64,000 bases of DNA. Origin: Alphaproteobacteria bacterium (GTDB taxonomy: Bacteria; Myxococcota_A; UBA796; GCA-2862545). The notes beneath the pieces were generated by a model. The model was given only the letters and a program-made list of their open reading frames with translations, searched no databases and was not told the origin of the DNA. The DNA is taken from positions 62,001 to 126,000 of the forward strand of contig JACKER010000018.1 of the NCBI GenBank assembly GCA_020632925.1, given 5' to 3'. This document shows, piece by piece, positions 34,719 to 42,879 of this stretch (position 1 is its first letter; each line of letters opens with the position of its first letter). The translations under genes and the position numbers were made by a program.

Positions 34719-36265
34719 GGGTTGGTGCCGCCGTCGCCCCGCGCCATCGACGCCGGACAGTCGGGACGGGCGGAGAACACGAACCAGCCGAGCTCGTCGG
34801 CCCAGGCCTCGCCCTGCCAGGGCCACACCCGGTACCCCCGCTTGGCCTTCTTGAGGTCGCGCAGGCGCTTGACGTTGTCGCCGTAATCCAGCACGCCGGT
34901 CGCCGCGGCCTGCTCGTACATCCGGGTCTCGAGGCTCAGCAGGTCGAGCCGCGTGATCTCGATGCCCTGGAGCATGCTCGCCAGCTGCTGACGGGCATCC
35001 TCCACCCGTCCGACGATGCGGCGCCCCTCGGCGTCCTTCCGGGCGTCGCGCTGCTCGGTGACGAGCTCCGCGGCCAGCTGCCCCGCCCGCCCCGTCAGGG
35101 CCTTCGCCCGCTGGAGTTCTTCGTCCGCGGAGGCGATCGCCGCCACGGCCTCGTCGTAGCGCTCCTCGTGGCGGAACGGCCGCAGGAGGTAGGCCGGGAT
35201 CTTCGTGGGCGCCCCGTCCCGGAAGGCGGCCACGTCCGCGAACGCCTCGGCAGGGGTGACGGAGAGAGCGTCGAGCTCCTCGCGGATGGGGGTGTACTTC
35301 GCGACGAAGTCGTCCATCTCCGAGCCCGCGTCCGTGAACTTGCACATCACGAAGTACGAGTACGCGCGGAGCAGGTCCACCTCGGGCTGGTACTGATCGG
35401 CGAAGAAGGGCGACTCGTGGTTGAACAGCATCGCGAGCGCGCCGTTCGTGTCGTTGCCCCGGAAGTGCGCCCAGGCCCGCTCGAACTGCGCGTCCAGCCA
35501 GAAGTCGCTGGTCCGGTCGATCTGGGCGTACGAGGCGATGGCCTGACCGTAGTTGCCCGACGAGTAGTAGGCGCGCGCGACGTTGAGGGTGGCGACCTGG
35601 GTCCAGGTGTCCTCCCGCTTCGCCTGCACGCCCATCGCCTGCGCCGTGAGCATGGGAGCGACGGCGTCCTTGTGGCGGCCCTGGGCGGAGAGCGCGATGC
35701 CGCGCAGCAGCTCCACGTCCTCGAAGCCCGGCGCGGCGTTGTCGCCCATCATCAGGATGGCGACGGCGGGGCCGAAGCTCTCCTGCTGGAGGTTGTACTT
35801 CGCGGCGATGACGGCGAGCTCGTTGCGCGTCTCGCCCGTGATGCCGGGCTCGGTCAGCGCGGCGACGTTGGTGCCCAGCGCCTTCGCCAGCAACCCCGCC
35901 TCGTGCGCCTGCTCGACGACCGGCAGTGCGCGCGCCGCCACGCCCGTGTTGTGCTGCGCGTCGAGCAACAGGCCACGACCCCAGGCGCCCAGCGCGGCCA
36001 GCGGCAGCCCGCCCTTCTCGTACAGGTCGCCGAGGTGGCCCCAGGCCTCCCCGTGCAGCTCGGCGCGACCGGGATCGTCGATGATCGCGGTCAGCTCGGC
36101 GGCGGCGGCGTTGCGGTCGCCCGACGCCATCGCCTTGGCCCAGCCGGTGAACGCCTGCGCCCGGACGTCGTCGGTCATGGGCGGGGGCGGCTCGGGCTCG
36201 GGAGGAGGCTCGGGCGCGGGCTTGCGAGCCAGCGCCGTGGCGACCAGCAGCAGCCAGGGGCTCAC
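34715..36265 (-). CDS. exported TPR-like helical-repeat protein
   Basis: 516 residues from GTG 36265, which overlaps the beta-barrel gene's stop (GTGA). A short signal peptide (PWLLLVATALARK) and a Pro/Glu spacer (PEPPPEPEPPPP) are followed by helical repeats to about residue 350 (LNVARAYYSSGNYGQAIASY, QFERAWAHFRGNDTNGALAM). A charged helical C-terminal region of coiled-coil type then ends near NVKRLRDLKKAKRGYRVWPW. Likely periplasmic. The position directly after a small outer-membrane barrel suggests a partner protein of that barrel; the pairing recalls myxobacterial trans-envelope machines, but I cannot assign it to one. Confidence 0.85.
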   Translation of the reverse strand: MSPWLLLVATALARKPAPEPPPEPEPPPPMTDDVRAQAFTGWAKAMASGDRNAAAAELTAIIDDPGRAELHGEAWGHLGDLYEKGGLPLAALGAWGRGLLLDAQHNTGVAARALPVVEQAHEAGLLAKALGTNVAALTEPGITGETRNELAVIAAKYNLQQESFGPAVAILMMGDNAAPGFEDVELLRGIALSAQGRHKDAVAPMLTAQAMGVQAKREDTWTQVATLNVARAYYSSGNYGQAIASYAQIDRTSDFWLDAQFERAWAHFRGNDTNGALAMLFNHESPFFADQYQPEVDLLRAYSYFVMCKFTDAGSEMDDFVAKYTPIREELDALSVTPAEAFADVAAFRDGAPTKIPAYLLRPFRHEERYDEAVAAIASADEELQRAKALTGRAGQLAAELVTEQRDARKDAEGRRIVGRVEDARQQLASMLQGIEITRLDLLSLETRMYEQAAATGVLDYGDNVKRLRDLKKAKRGYRVWPWQGEAWADELGWFVFSARPDCPASMARGDGGTNP

Positions 36266-36921
36266 CGCGACTCCTTCTTGGCCTTCGAGAGGAAGGCGAG
36301 GCCGAGCGTCACGTTCGCGTTCTGCTTGAACTCCCAGGAGTCCGTCAGCTTGCGGAACTCGAACAACAGGTCGTCCCGCAGCTCGACCTTCAGGGCCGTG
36401 TTGTCGCCGAGGAAGAAGCGGCCGCCCACGCCCGGAGAGACGGTCGGGCCGATGCCCGTGCCCCCCGACGGGATGACGGACTGCTCGAGCGTGACGCCGC
36501 CTCGGCCGGCCGCGTACACGTCGAAGTGCATCACGCGACCGCCGTTCCAGTTGAGCTTCGCGTAGATCGGCGACCACTCGACGCCGGCGAGCACCGAGCC
36601 GAGGTAGCGGTACGCGTACGGCGCGACGCCGATCGCCGGGCCCTCCATCTGCTGGTAGGCCTTGGTCTTGAAGCCGTAGCCACCACCCGCGACGAGCCCG
36701 ATGGCCAGCACCTCGGAGGTGTGCTGGGTGTACGACAGCTGGCCGTTCGGCGTCGTCAGGTACGCGTCGAAGGGCATCCAGCCTGCGGCCAGGCCGATCT
36801 CGGAGCGCCCGGTCTTCGGGTACAGCAGCTTCTGGACGACGGTGATGTCCTCGTCCCGGATGATGCCGATGTCCACGGGCTCGGCGGCCCGGGCGGTGGT
36901 GAGGAGGAGGGACAGGAGCAT
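36262..36921 (-). CDS. small outer-membrane beta-barrel protein, myxobacterial type
   Basis: 219 residues. The signal peptide LLSLLLTTARAAEP is cut near residue 13. The body alternates hydrophobic and polar residues in strand-length steps, with many aromatic and Gly residues (LAIGLVAGGGYGF, VMHFDVYAAGRGGVTL, NANVTLGLAFLS), as in 8-stranded barrels. The opening DIGIIRDEDITVVQKLLYPK matches the start of the myxococcal outer-membrane beta-barrel family as I recall it. The ATG at 36921 follows GAGGAACC. It is coupled to the TPR gene and lies 43 bases after the vWA lipoprotein gene. Confidence 0.82.
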   Translation of the reverse strand: MLLSLLLTTARAAEPVDIGIIRDEDITVVQKLLYPKTGRSEIGLAAGWMPFDAYLTTPNGQLSYTQHTSEVLAIGLVAGGGYGFKTKAYQQMEGPAIGVAPYAYRYLGSVLAGVEWSPIYAKLNWNGGRVMHFDVYAAGRGGVTLEQSVIPSGGTGIGPTVSPGVGGRFFLGDNTALKVELRDDLLFEFRKLTDSWEFKQNANVTLGLAFLSKAKKESR

Positions 36922-36964
36922 GGTTCCTCGGGCGTCACGGGTCGGCCGGAGGCCGAGCGCCGCG

Positions 36965-38257
36965 TCAGAAGGGGAGTTCGCGGGGCATGCCGTCGATGGG
37001 CTGGTAGTAGACCTCGACGTTGGCGTCGTACGTGGGGATGGCGGCGCCGTGGAACACGACGCTGTTGTCCGCCGCGCGGTAGCTCCAGCCGTCGGTCCAG
37101 GTCTCGATGCCGAACTGGTCGGTGCCGCTCACCTCGGCCTCGGGCACGCGCTTGCCGTCGACCAGGACGATCACCGTGCCGGGGACGGGCACGGACTGCA
37201 GGGGGAACGAGGTGACCAGGTTGGTGAGCAGCTCGCCGAGCTGGCCGAGCGCCTCGTCGAAGTCGCGGGTGTCGCAGTTGCCGTCGAAGATGTCGATGGC
37301 GCGACCATCCGAGGTGTACACCATGTAGTTGTACCGGACGACGCCCCAGTCGGTCGCCGTGCCGGGGCAACGGACGGTGTTGTCGGGCTCGAGGTCCGGG
37401 CCGATCAGCACCCAGGTCATCCGCCGGCGGAACTTGGCGAACAGATCCACGTACCGGTCGGGGATCTCCTCCCGCAGCTGCCGTCGGGAGCCGTCGCCCT
37501 CGTCGCTGACCACGACCACGATCAGGTTCGCGTCGTCGCGGAGCATGTCGGGGTTGCTCAGCGTGTCGGTCGGGTCGACGAGCGCCGGGTACACCTGGAG
37601 ATCGCCGTCGGCATCCTCGATCTCGACGTCCGCGAAGCACTCGACCGGCGGGTTCGGGACCGCGCGGCACATGGCGAGGAACACGGCCTCGAGGCCCTCC
37701 TCGACCGGAGCGCCGCAGTTGCCGAGGTAGCTCGCGCCGCAGATGCACTGGACGTACTCCTCGGACAGCGTGTCTCCGAGGGGGTCTCCGCACTGGTACC
37801 CCGGGTCGGTGGGCAGCACCGCACCCGCCGAGAAGCACGTCGCCTCGCACACGAGGTTCTCGATGAAGCGCTCGGGGACGTTGGCGTCGCCGCGCTTCAC
37901 CGTCGGGCCGACCAGCTTGCCCGCGTCGGTGCCGACGTCGGTGGTGGTGATGCTGAACCGGTAGTCGACGAACCCGGAGCGGTTCTGGACGTAGTCGACA
38001 TAGTTCGTCACCGCGTCGGCCAGACCGTCGTACGAACGGGCCTGCTCGACCGAGTCGATGTCCGCGATGAAGGACGCGAAGTTCGTGGCCAGGCTCGCCG
38101 ACTCCTCGAGCATCGAGTCCGAGTTGTCGATGATGAAGAGGACGTCGGCCTTGTTGTTGAAGCTCTGCTGCTCGTACCCCGAGACGCGGAACAGCTCGTA
38201 CCTGTTGCAGCTGCTGAGCACGAGCGCGCAGATCAGCGCGGTGGGTCGACCGATCAT
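36965..38257 (-). CDS. von Willebrand A-domain lipoprotein
   Basis: 430 residues. The signal MIGRPTALICALVLSSC ends in a lipobox Cys. The vWA metal site starts at DVLFIIDNSDSM (38-49), with the DxSxS-like order D-N-S-D-S. The strand LIVVVVSDEGDG and the pattern MTWVLIGPD fit later vWA strands. About nine cysteines sit in the middle (LVCEATCFSAG, VQCICGASYLGNCG), probably disulfide-bonded. A C-terminal sandwich (VDGKRVPEAEV ... GWSYRAADNSVVFHG) is typical of Myxococcota vWA lipoproteins. Probably a metal-dependent adhesion or binding protein on the outer membrane. Confidence 0.85.
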   Translation of the reverse strand: MIGRPTALICALVLSSCNRYELFRVSGYEQQSFNNKADVLFIIDNSDSMLEESASLATNFASFIADIDSVEQARSYDGLADAVTNYVDYVQNRSGFVDYRFSITTTDVGTDAGKLVGPTVKRGDANVPERFIENLVCEATCFSAGAVLPTDPGYQCGDPLGDTLSEEYVQCICGASYLGNCGAPVEEGLEAVFLAMCRAVPNPPVECFADVEIEDADGDLQVYPALVDPTDTLSNPDMLRDDANLIVVVVSDEGDGSRRQLREEIPDRYVDLFAKFRRRMTWVLIGPDLEPDNTVRCPGTATDWGVVRYNYMVYTSDGRAIDIFDGNCDTRDFDEALGQLGELLTNLVTSFPLQSVPVPGTVIVLVDGKRVPEAEVSGTDQFGIETWTDGWSYRAADNSVVFHGAAIPTYDANVEVYYQPIDGMPRELPF

Positions 38258-38311
38258 GGCGTCTCTCCGGCGACCACCGCACTAACCTCCGCGACCGGGG
38301 CGAGCCCGGAG

Positions 38312-39283
38312 CTACTGCACCAGGCCGTGGATCACGTTGAAGGCGTGCGTCACCTGGTGGTGCGGACGGATGCCTCGCTTCTGGTGGAAGCCGAGCAGGC
38401 CGTTCCAGACCTCGGTGATGTTCTGGCGCAGGGCGTCGTAGTCGCGCTGGGCCACGAGATCGCGCAGCTCGTCGATCGCCGGGGGGACGTCGGTCCCCTC
38501 GTAGCAGGCGAGGATGCGCCCGAGCGCCTCGGACAGCCGCTGGTGCAGGTCGTCCTGGCTCGAGGAGGCCTCGGCGGGCTTGGCGTTGCCGGGGTCCACC
38601 AGCGGCTCGAGGTCGTCGAAGGACAGGGACAACGGATCGTCGGTGTCCTCTTCCTCGGCGGGTGCGGGCGCCGGCGGGGCCGGGGGAGCGGGTGCGGGCG
38701 CCGGGGCCTCGGGCTCGCGGGTCTTGGCGGCGCGCGAGGGGCGTTCCGCCGGAGCGGGCGCAGGTCCGCCCTCGCCGAGGGGGCTCAGGCCGCGCTGGGC
38801 CAGGAACTCGGCGCTGTTGCCGAACATGTCTTCGTAGTCGGCCAGGCCGAAGCCGCCCTTGATCTTGGTCGCGCCGCGCTCGTTGCGGCTCTCGATCACC
38901 GTCACGCGGCCCTGGGCCTTGGGGTCGATGACGACCTCGGGCGCGATGATCACCTCGGCGGTGATGTTGGCGGGGCCGATCGTGATCTTGTGGGTCGCGG
39001 AGATGGCGCGGCACTTGATCCCGTGCTTGCCCAGCACCACCTCGGCGCCGTGCAGGTGGCCAGCGTCGATCTCGCCCTCCACCGTCAGCGTCCCGCCGGC
39101 GCGGAGGTCACCGGTGACCGGCTCCGCCACCCGTACGGTCAGGTTCCCGCCGGCTTCCACGATGCCGAGGGAGCGACCCAGCGTCGACTCCAGCTCGACG
39201 TCGCCGTCGAAGCGGATGTCGAGTTGGTCCCCCGAGACATCGAGATTGAGGCCGGCAGGCAGCACGAACGTCGTCTTCGCCAT
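38312..39283 (-). CDS. beta-scaffold protein with Pro/Ala linker and helical C-terminus
   Basis: 323 residues, no signal peptide. The first 135 residues are short regular strands with Gly turns (GGNLTVRVAEPVTGDLRAGG, GHLHGAEVVLGKHGI, ITIGPANITAEVIIAPEVVI). They resemble bactofilin, FapA or DUF342-type beta-helices that polymerise or form layers. A Pro/Ala/Glu linker (about 170-215) follows, then a helical domain (about 245-323) with RLSEALGRILACYEG and FHQKRGIRPHHQVTHA. Probably a cytoplasmic scaffold. The ATG at 39283 is preceded by GGAG. It lies 54 bases before the vWA lipoprotein gene. Confidence 0.75.
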   Translation of the reverse strand: MAKTTFVLPAGLNLDVSGDQLDIRFDGDVELESTLGRSLGIVEAGGNLTVRVAEPVTGDLRAGGTLTVEGEIDAGHLHGAEVVLGKHGIKCRAISATHKITIGPANITAEVIIAPEVVIDPKAQGRVTVIESRNERGATKIKGGFGLADYEDMFGNSAEFLAQRGLSPLGEGGPAPAPAERPSRAAKTREPEAPAPAPAPPAPPAPAPAEEEDTDDPLSLSFDDLEPLVDPGNAKPAEASSSQDDLHQRLSEALGRILACYEGTDVPPAIDELRDLVAQRDYDALRQNITEVWNGLLGFHQKRGIRPHHQVTHAFNVIHGLVQ

Positions 39284-39388
39284 GGGCGCTGGACTCCTGA
39301 TGGGCAGCGATGCTAGCGACTGAACCCGGACCTGTCAACGCGGTCCAAGAACGGTGGCCAGCAGCCTATCTTGGTGTTGGTAAGCTGG

Positions 39389-40309
39389 TTATTGGACGCG
39401 CTGGAGCCCGTCGGCAGCAGGTCGGTGCCCCGGGCGCTGTTCCAGGGCGTGCTGGTACGCGCTCACCGCGGCGGTGCGATCACCAGCTTTCTCACTGGCC
39501 TGTCCGAGGACGGTCCACGCGTGGAAGTTCGCCGGCATGAGGCGCGTCGCCGCCTGGAGCGCCTGTCGCGCAGCCGCCGGGTTGTTGCTCGCGAGCAGCG
39601 CCTCGCCGAGGGCGGTCCAGGCGAACGCGTTGCACTTGTTGATGGTGATGGCGGCGCGGTACCGATCCGCGGCGGTCCCCCAATCGCCCGCGACCACCGC
39701 TTCGTTGCCGGCGTCGACCTGGGCGTTCGAGGCGTCGCGGAGACCTGCCGACGGGATGCACGGATCGGGCGGCATCGCCGGGACCGAGGCGTCCACCGCT
39801 CCGACCGCCGGGCGGCTCGCCATCTGGGGCGTGGGCACCGGTGCCACCTCGCCCGAGAGCGCCGATCCGAGGACCCTGCCGTTGACGACCACCGCGGCCT
39901 TGTCGGGGCGCGCCGGGCGGGACCAGGCCTGATCGCTCATCGGCCCCGAGGTCTGGCAGTCGGAGACGTAGATCCGCGACCCCTCGGCCTGCAGGCAGCT
40001 GCCCTCCGGCAGGCGACAGCTCGCGTCGAAGCAGGCGGCGGCGTTGGTGAGCATGGGGGTGAGGACGGTGCCGGACGGGTACGTCGTGACCGTCGTCTGC
40101 AGCGCCTCGGCCATCCACACCGGGCCGACGTCGCAGGTCACCACGTACAGCCCGCGGAGGGTCGTGCCCTGCGGGCTGGTGGTCTGCTGGGTCGCCGGAC
40201 CCACCACGGTGAGGGACGATGGGCACGCGCCCGCACCGACCGCGGCACAGCAGGCGTCGAGGCCCTGGGCGTGGGCGAGGGGACCGAAGGCGGTGAGCAG
40301 CAGCACCAT
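39389..40309 (-). CDS. exported Cys-rich protein with C-terminal TPR repeats
   Basis: 306 residues from ATG 40309 (AGGAG five bases upstream), overlapping the preceding TGA by one base. The signal peptide MVLLLTAFGPLAHAQG is cut near residue 14. Residues 16-120 hold six to eight cysteines (DACCAAVGAGAC, AACFDASC, EGSCLQ, SDC). A Pro/Val linker follows. The last 105 residues are two to three TPR units (NEAVVAGDWGTAADRYRAAI, AWTALGEALLASNNPAAARQ, EKAGDRTAAVSAYQHALEQR). Likely periplasmic and protein-binding. No family name can be given. Confidence 0.78.
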   Translation of the reverse strand: MVLLLTAFGPLAHAQGLDACCAAVGAGACPSSLTVVGPATQQTTSPQGTTLRGLYVVTCDVGPVWMAEALQTTVTTYPSGTVLTPMLTNAAACFDASCRLPEGSCLQAEGSRIYVSDCQTSGPMSDQAWSRPARPDKAAVVVNGRVLGSALSGEVAPVPTPQMASRPAVGAVDASVPAMPPDPCIPSAGLRDASNAQVDAGNEAVVAGDWGTAADRYRAAITINKCNAFAWTALGEALLASNNPAAARQALQAATRLMPANFHAWTVLGQASEKAGDRTAAVSAYQHALEQRPGHRPAADGLQRVQ

Positions 40310-40737
40310 CACGACTCCTGGAGGACGTCCACCGCCCGCTGACCACCGCCGAGCGCCTGGAGCTCGTCGTCGTAGTCGTCCGAGATCTTGGCGACGTACC
40401 GGAGGGTCTTGTCGAACTCCTCGTAGTCCAGCTGGTTGCCCAGCAGGGTCGCCGAGAACGAGAGGGTGTCGTCCTCGAAGAGCAGGAAGCTGCCGAACAG
40501 CACCTCGGTGTTGAGGCGGAGGATGCGCTGGAGCAGCTCGAGCGAGGGTTCGAAGTCCTTGAGCATGACGGACGCGAAGCGGACGTAGGTGTCGTCGGCC
40601 TCCTCGAACAGCGAGATCATCACGACGGTCGACCCGTACTTGAACAGGTACAGGCCGTCCTCGGAGTGCTCCGGCGACAGGTTCATCTGGCCGAGGTACT
40701 GCGTGACGAGTTCCTCGAGCTTCGGCAGGCGGGACAT
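40309..40737 (-). CDS. YbjN/CesT-like small protein
   Basis: 142 residues. The alternating helices and strands (LEELVTQYLGQMNL, DGLYLFKYGSTVVMISLF, YVRFASVMLKDF, LLQRILRLNTEVLFGSFLLF, DTLSFSATLLG) follow the YbjN / type III chaperone-like fold, a protein-binding scaffold. Acidic overall and cytoplasmic. It is the first gene of the leftward envelope cluster and diverges from aroK with about 65 bases between starts. Its role as a chaperone or regulator for the cluster is inferred from fold and position. Confidence 0.75.
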   Translation of the reverse strand: MSRLPKLEELVTQYLGQMNLSPEHSEDGLYLFKYGSTVVMISLFEEADDTYVRFASVMLKDFEPSLELLQRILRLNTEVLFGSFLLFEDDTLSFSATLLGNQLDYEEFDKTLRYVAKISDDYDDELQALGGGQRAVDVLQES

Positions 40738-40802
40738 CGATGGGCTCCGGATCGACTTCGTCACACGCTACACCGACGCCCGGCCCTACCGGAAGGCGAG
40801 GT

Positions 40803-41276
40803 GTGTGTCTCGTCGGTTTCATGGGGTCCGGCAAGTCGACCGTCGGCCGGATGCTGGCCTCGCGCCTGGGATGGCCACACGTGGATCTCGACGAGCTGCT
40901 GGCCGGGATGCACGGACCGGTGGGCGAGCAGATCCGGGTCGAAGGGGAGCCGGTGTTCCGGGAGCGCGAGCGCGCCGCGGTGCGCACGTTGTGCGACGGC
41001 CACCTGCGGGTGCTCTCGCCCGGGGGTGGCGCCTTCTGCGACCCGGTCTCGGGACCTGCCCTGCGCGCGGCCTACCGCACCATCTGGTTGCGGGCGCCGC
41101 TGGCGACGCTCGCCGAGCGCGTGAGGGGGACGGATCGCCCCCTGTTCGACGACGCCTCCCGCCTGTTGGCGGACCGCGAGCCCCTGTACGGGCTGGCCGA
41201 TCTCGAGCTCGACGCGACGCGGCCCGTCGACGAGCTGGTGGAGCGACTCGTGGACTTCGCGCAGGAGGACCGGTGA
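40803..41276 (+). CDS. aroK: shikimate kinase
   Basis: Phosphorylates shikimate at the 3-OH. 157 residues from GTG 40803, with GGAAGG six bases upstream. An ATG at 40740 is in frame but would leave only two bases to the divergent start and adds a low-complexity, unconserved leader. The P-loop GFMGSGKST starts four residues in. VDLDELL carries the Mg2+/shikimate Asp. SPGGGAF is the shikimate-binding glycine motif. RGTDRPLF is the lid with its Arg. The stop overlaps aroB (GTGA). Confidence 0.93.
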   Translation: MCLVGFMGSGKSTVGRMLASRLGWPHVDLDELLAGMHGPVGEQIRVEGEPVFRERERAAVRTLCDGHLRVLSPGGGAFCDPVSGPALRAAYRTIWLRAPLATLAERVRGTDRPLFDDASRLLADREPLYGLADLELDATRPVDELVERLVDFAQEDR

Positions 41277-42322
41277 GGCGCTTCGCCACGTCGCGCGGGG
41301 TGTGCTCCGTCGCCGTCACACCCACCCTCGACGATCTGCCGACGTGCCTCGCCGAGCGCGGGGTGGGCGAGGCCGTCCTCGTGACGGACGAGGTCGTCGA
41401 TCCGCTGTGGGGCGACCGGCTCCGCGCGCGGGTGCCCGTCCGGGCCACGCTGCGCCTCCCGTCCGGCGAGGAGCACAAGACACTCGCGACCTGGGAGCGC
41501 GTCGTGGACGAGCTGCTTCGGGTGCCCGTGGACCGAGCGACGACGGTGGTGGCGCTCGGCGGCGGCGTCGTGGGGGACGTGGCGGGCTTCGCGGCGGCGG
41601 TCACCCTCCGCGGGCTCGACGTCGTGCAGGTCCCGACGACCCTGCTCGCGATGGTCGACGCCTCCATCGGGGGCAAGACCGCGGTCGACCACCCGCTGGG
41701 CAAGAACCTCGTGGGCGCCTTCCATCCCCCGCTCCACGTGCACGCCGCGCTGGAGACGCTCTCGACCCTCGACGCGGTCCAGATCGCGGCGGGTCGGGGC
41801 GAGGTCGTGAAGACGGCGCTCGCGCTCGACGCCGGGCTGTTCGCGCGGCTCGAGGCGGAGGCGGCCCCCGGTCACGCCGACGTGGTCCGGGCCTGCGTCG
41901 ACGCGAAGATCGCCGTCGTCACCGAGGACGAGCGCGAGCAGGGACGGCGGGTGGTGCTCAACGCGGGCCACACCGTCGGCCACGCCATCGAGCGGACCCT
42001 CGGGTACGGTGTCCTGCCCCACGGGCTGGCCGTGATGATCGGGCTGGTGCTCGAGGCCGATCACGCCGTCCGCACCGGCGTGTGCGAGGACTCCTCCCTC
42101 CCGGATCGGCTGCGCGCCATCGGCCGGCGTCTCGGGTTGCCCGTGGAGCTGCCCGCCGGGCTCGATCCGGCAGATCTCGTGGCCGCCGCGTCGCTGGACA
42201 AGAAGGGGAGGGCGGATACAATACGGGTGCCGCTTCCGGTGCGCGTGGGATGCATGGTCCCGGTCGACCTGCCCAAGCGTGACCTCCACCACCTCTTCCA
42301 CGCGAGGCCGACGCCCACATGA
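41273..42322 (+). CDS. aroB: 3-dehydroquinate synthase
   Basis: Second step of the shikimate pathway, converting DAHP to 3-dehydroquinate with NAD and Zn/Co. 349 residues. Motifs: LPSGEEHKTLATWE, the NAD-binding GGGVVGDVAGFAAAV (about 95-109), VPTTLLAMVDASIGGKTAVD (about 117-136) and the metal-binding LNAGHTVGHAIE. The GTG at 41273 follows GGAGGA and overlaps the aroK stop. The stop overlaps the following lipoprotein ATG (ATGA), so aroK, aroB and the next genes are translated from one message. Confidence 0.96.
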   Translation: MRRFATSRGVCSVAVTPTLDDLPTCLAERGVGEAVLVTDEVVDPLWGDRLRARVPVRATLRLPSGEEHKTLATWERVVDELLRVPVDRATTVVALGGGVVGDVAGFAAAVTLRGLDVVQVPTTLLAMVDASIGGKTAVDHPLGKNLVGAFHPPLHVHAALETLSTLDAVQIAAGRGEVVKTALALDAGLFARLEAEAAPGHADVVRACVDAKIAVVTEDEREQGRRVVLNAGHTVGHAIERTLGYGVLPHGLAVMIGLVLEADHAVRTGVCEDSSLPDRLRAIGRRLGLPVELPAGLDPADLVAAASLDKKGRADTIRVPLPVRVGCMVPVDLPKRDLHHLFHARPTPT

Positions 42323-42867
42323 CGGGACGCTCCACCAACGCGATGCCGGCGCTCCGGGGCACTCCCGCGGCGCTCGTGGCGATGGTGCTGGGCGGGTGCG
42401 CGGCGACCGACGGTGGGGCGCAGCTCCTGGTGCCGGATCAGATCCGCGTCGACTGGGACGGCTCGTACAACGCGACGGACGACGGGCTCGGCGCCCTCGT
42501 GCCGCTCGACGTGATGGTGTACGACGGGGCGTCCGGCCGGCCGCTCGCGGACGTGACCGTGACCCTGTTCGTCGACGACGGCGAGGACGTGATCGCCGTC
42601 CCCGTGAACGCCGCGCGCTTCGTCGACCCCTCCCTCCCGGAGAGCGACACCGCCCTCTGGGACAGCCGCCACGACCAGTACCTCACGCTGTCGCCCCCCA
42701 GCGACACGGACGGCGGGCGAACCGTCGCGCTCTCCACCGATCGCGCTGGCCTCGCCCGGTGGTACCTTTTCGTGGACGCCTTCCCCGGCGACGCCTCCGG
42801 TTTCGACCCCATCCCCATCACCGTGTCCAACGGTGCGGACGAGACCTTCCTCCTCACTCCCCGGTAA
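42319..42867 (+). CDS. lipoprotein with predicted Ig-like domain
   Basis: 182 residues. A longish signal ends in the lipobox VLGGC (Cys27). The mature part is a beta-sandwich-like domain (LDVMVYDGASGRPLADVTVT, GLARWYLFVDAFPG, PITVSNGADETFLL), as in bacterial Ig or CNA-B-like folds. ATG overlaps the aroB stop. It interrupts a shikimate-gene operon with an apparently unrelated envelope protein. Family not recognised. Confidence 0.78.
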   Translation: MTGRSTNAMPALRGTPAALVAMVLGGCAATDGGAQLLVPDQIRVDWDGSYNATDDGLGALVPLDVMVYDGASGRPLADVTVTLFVDDGEDVIAVPVNAARFVDPSLPESDTALWDSRHDQYLTLSPPSDTDGGRTVALSTDRAGLARWYLFVDAFPGDASGFDPIPITVSNGADETFLLTPR

Positions 42868-42879
42868 CGACGCCCGCCC

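Noticed and set aside
40740..40802. Longer aroK start at ATG 40740
   Set aside because: It would leave two bases to the divergent YbjN-like start and adds an unconserved leader. GTG 40803 has GGAAGG at a good distance.
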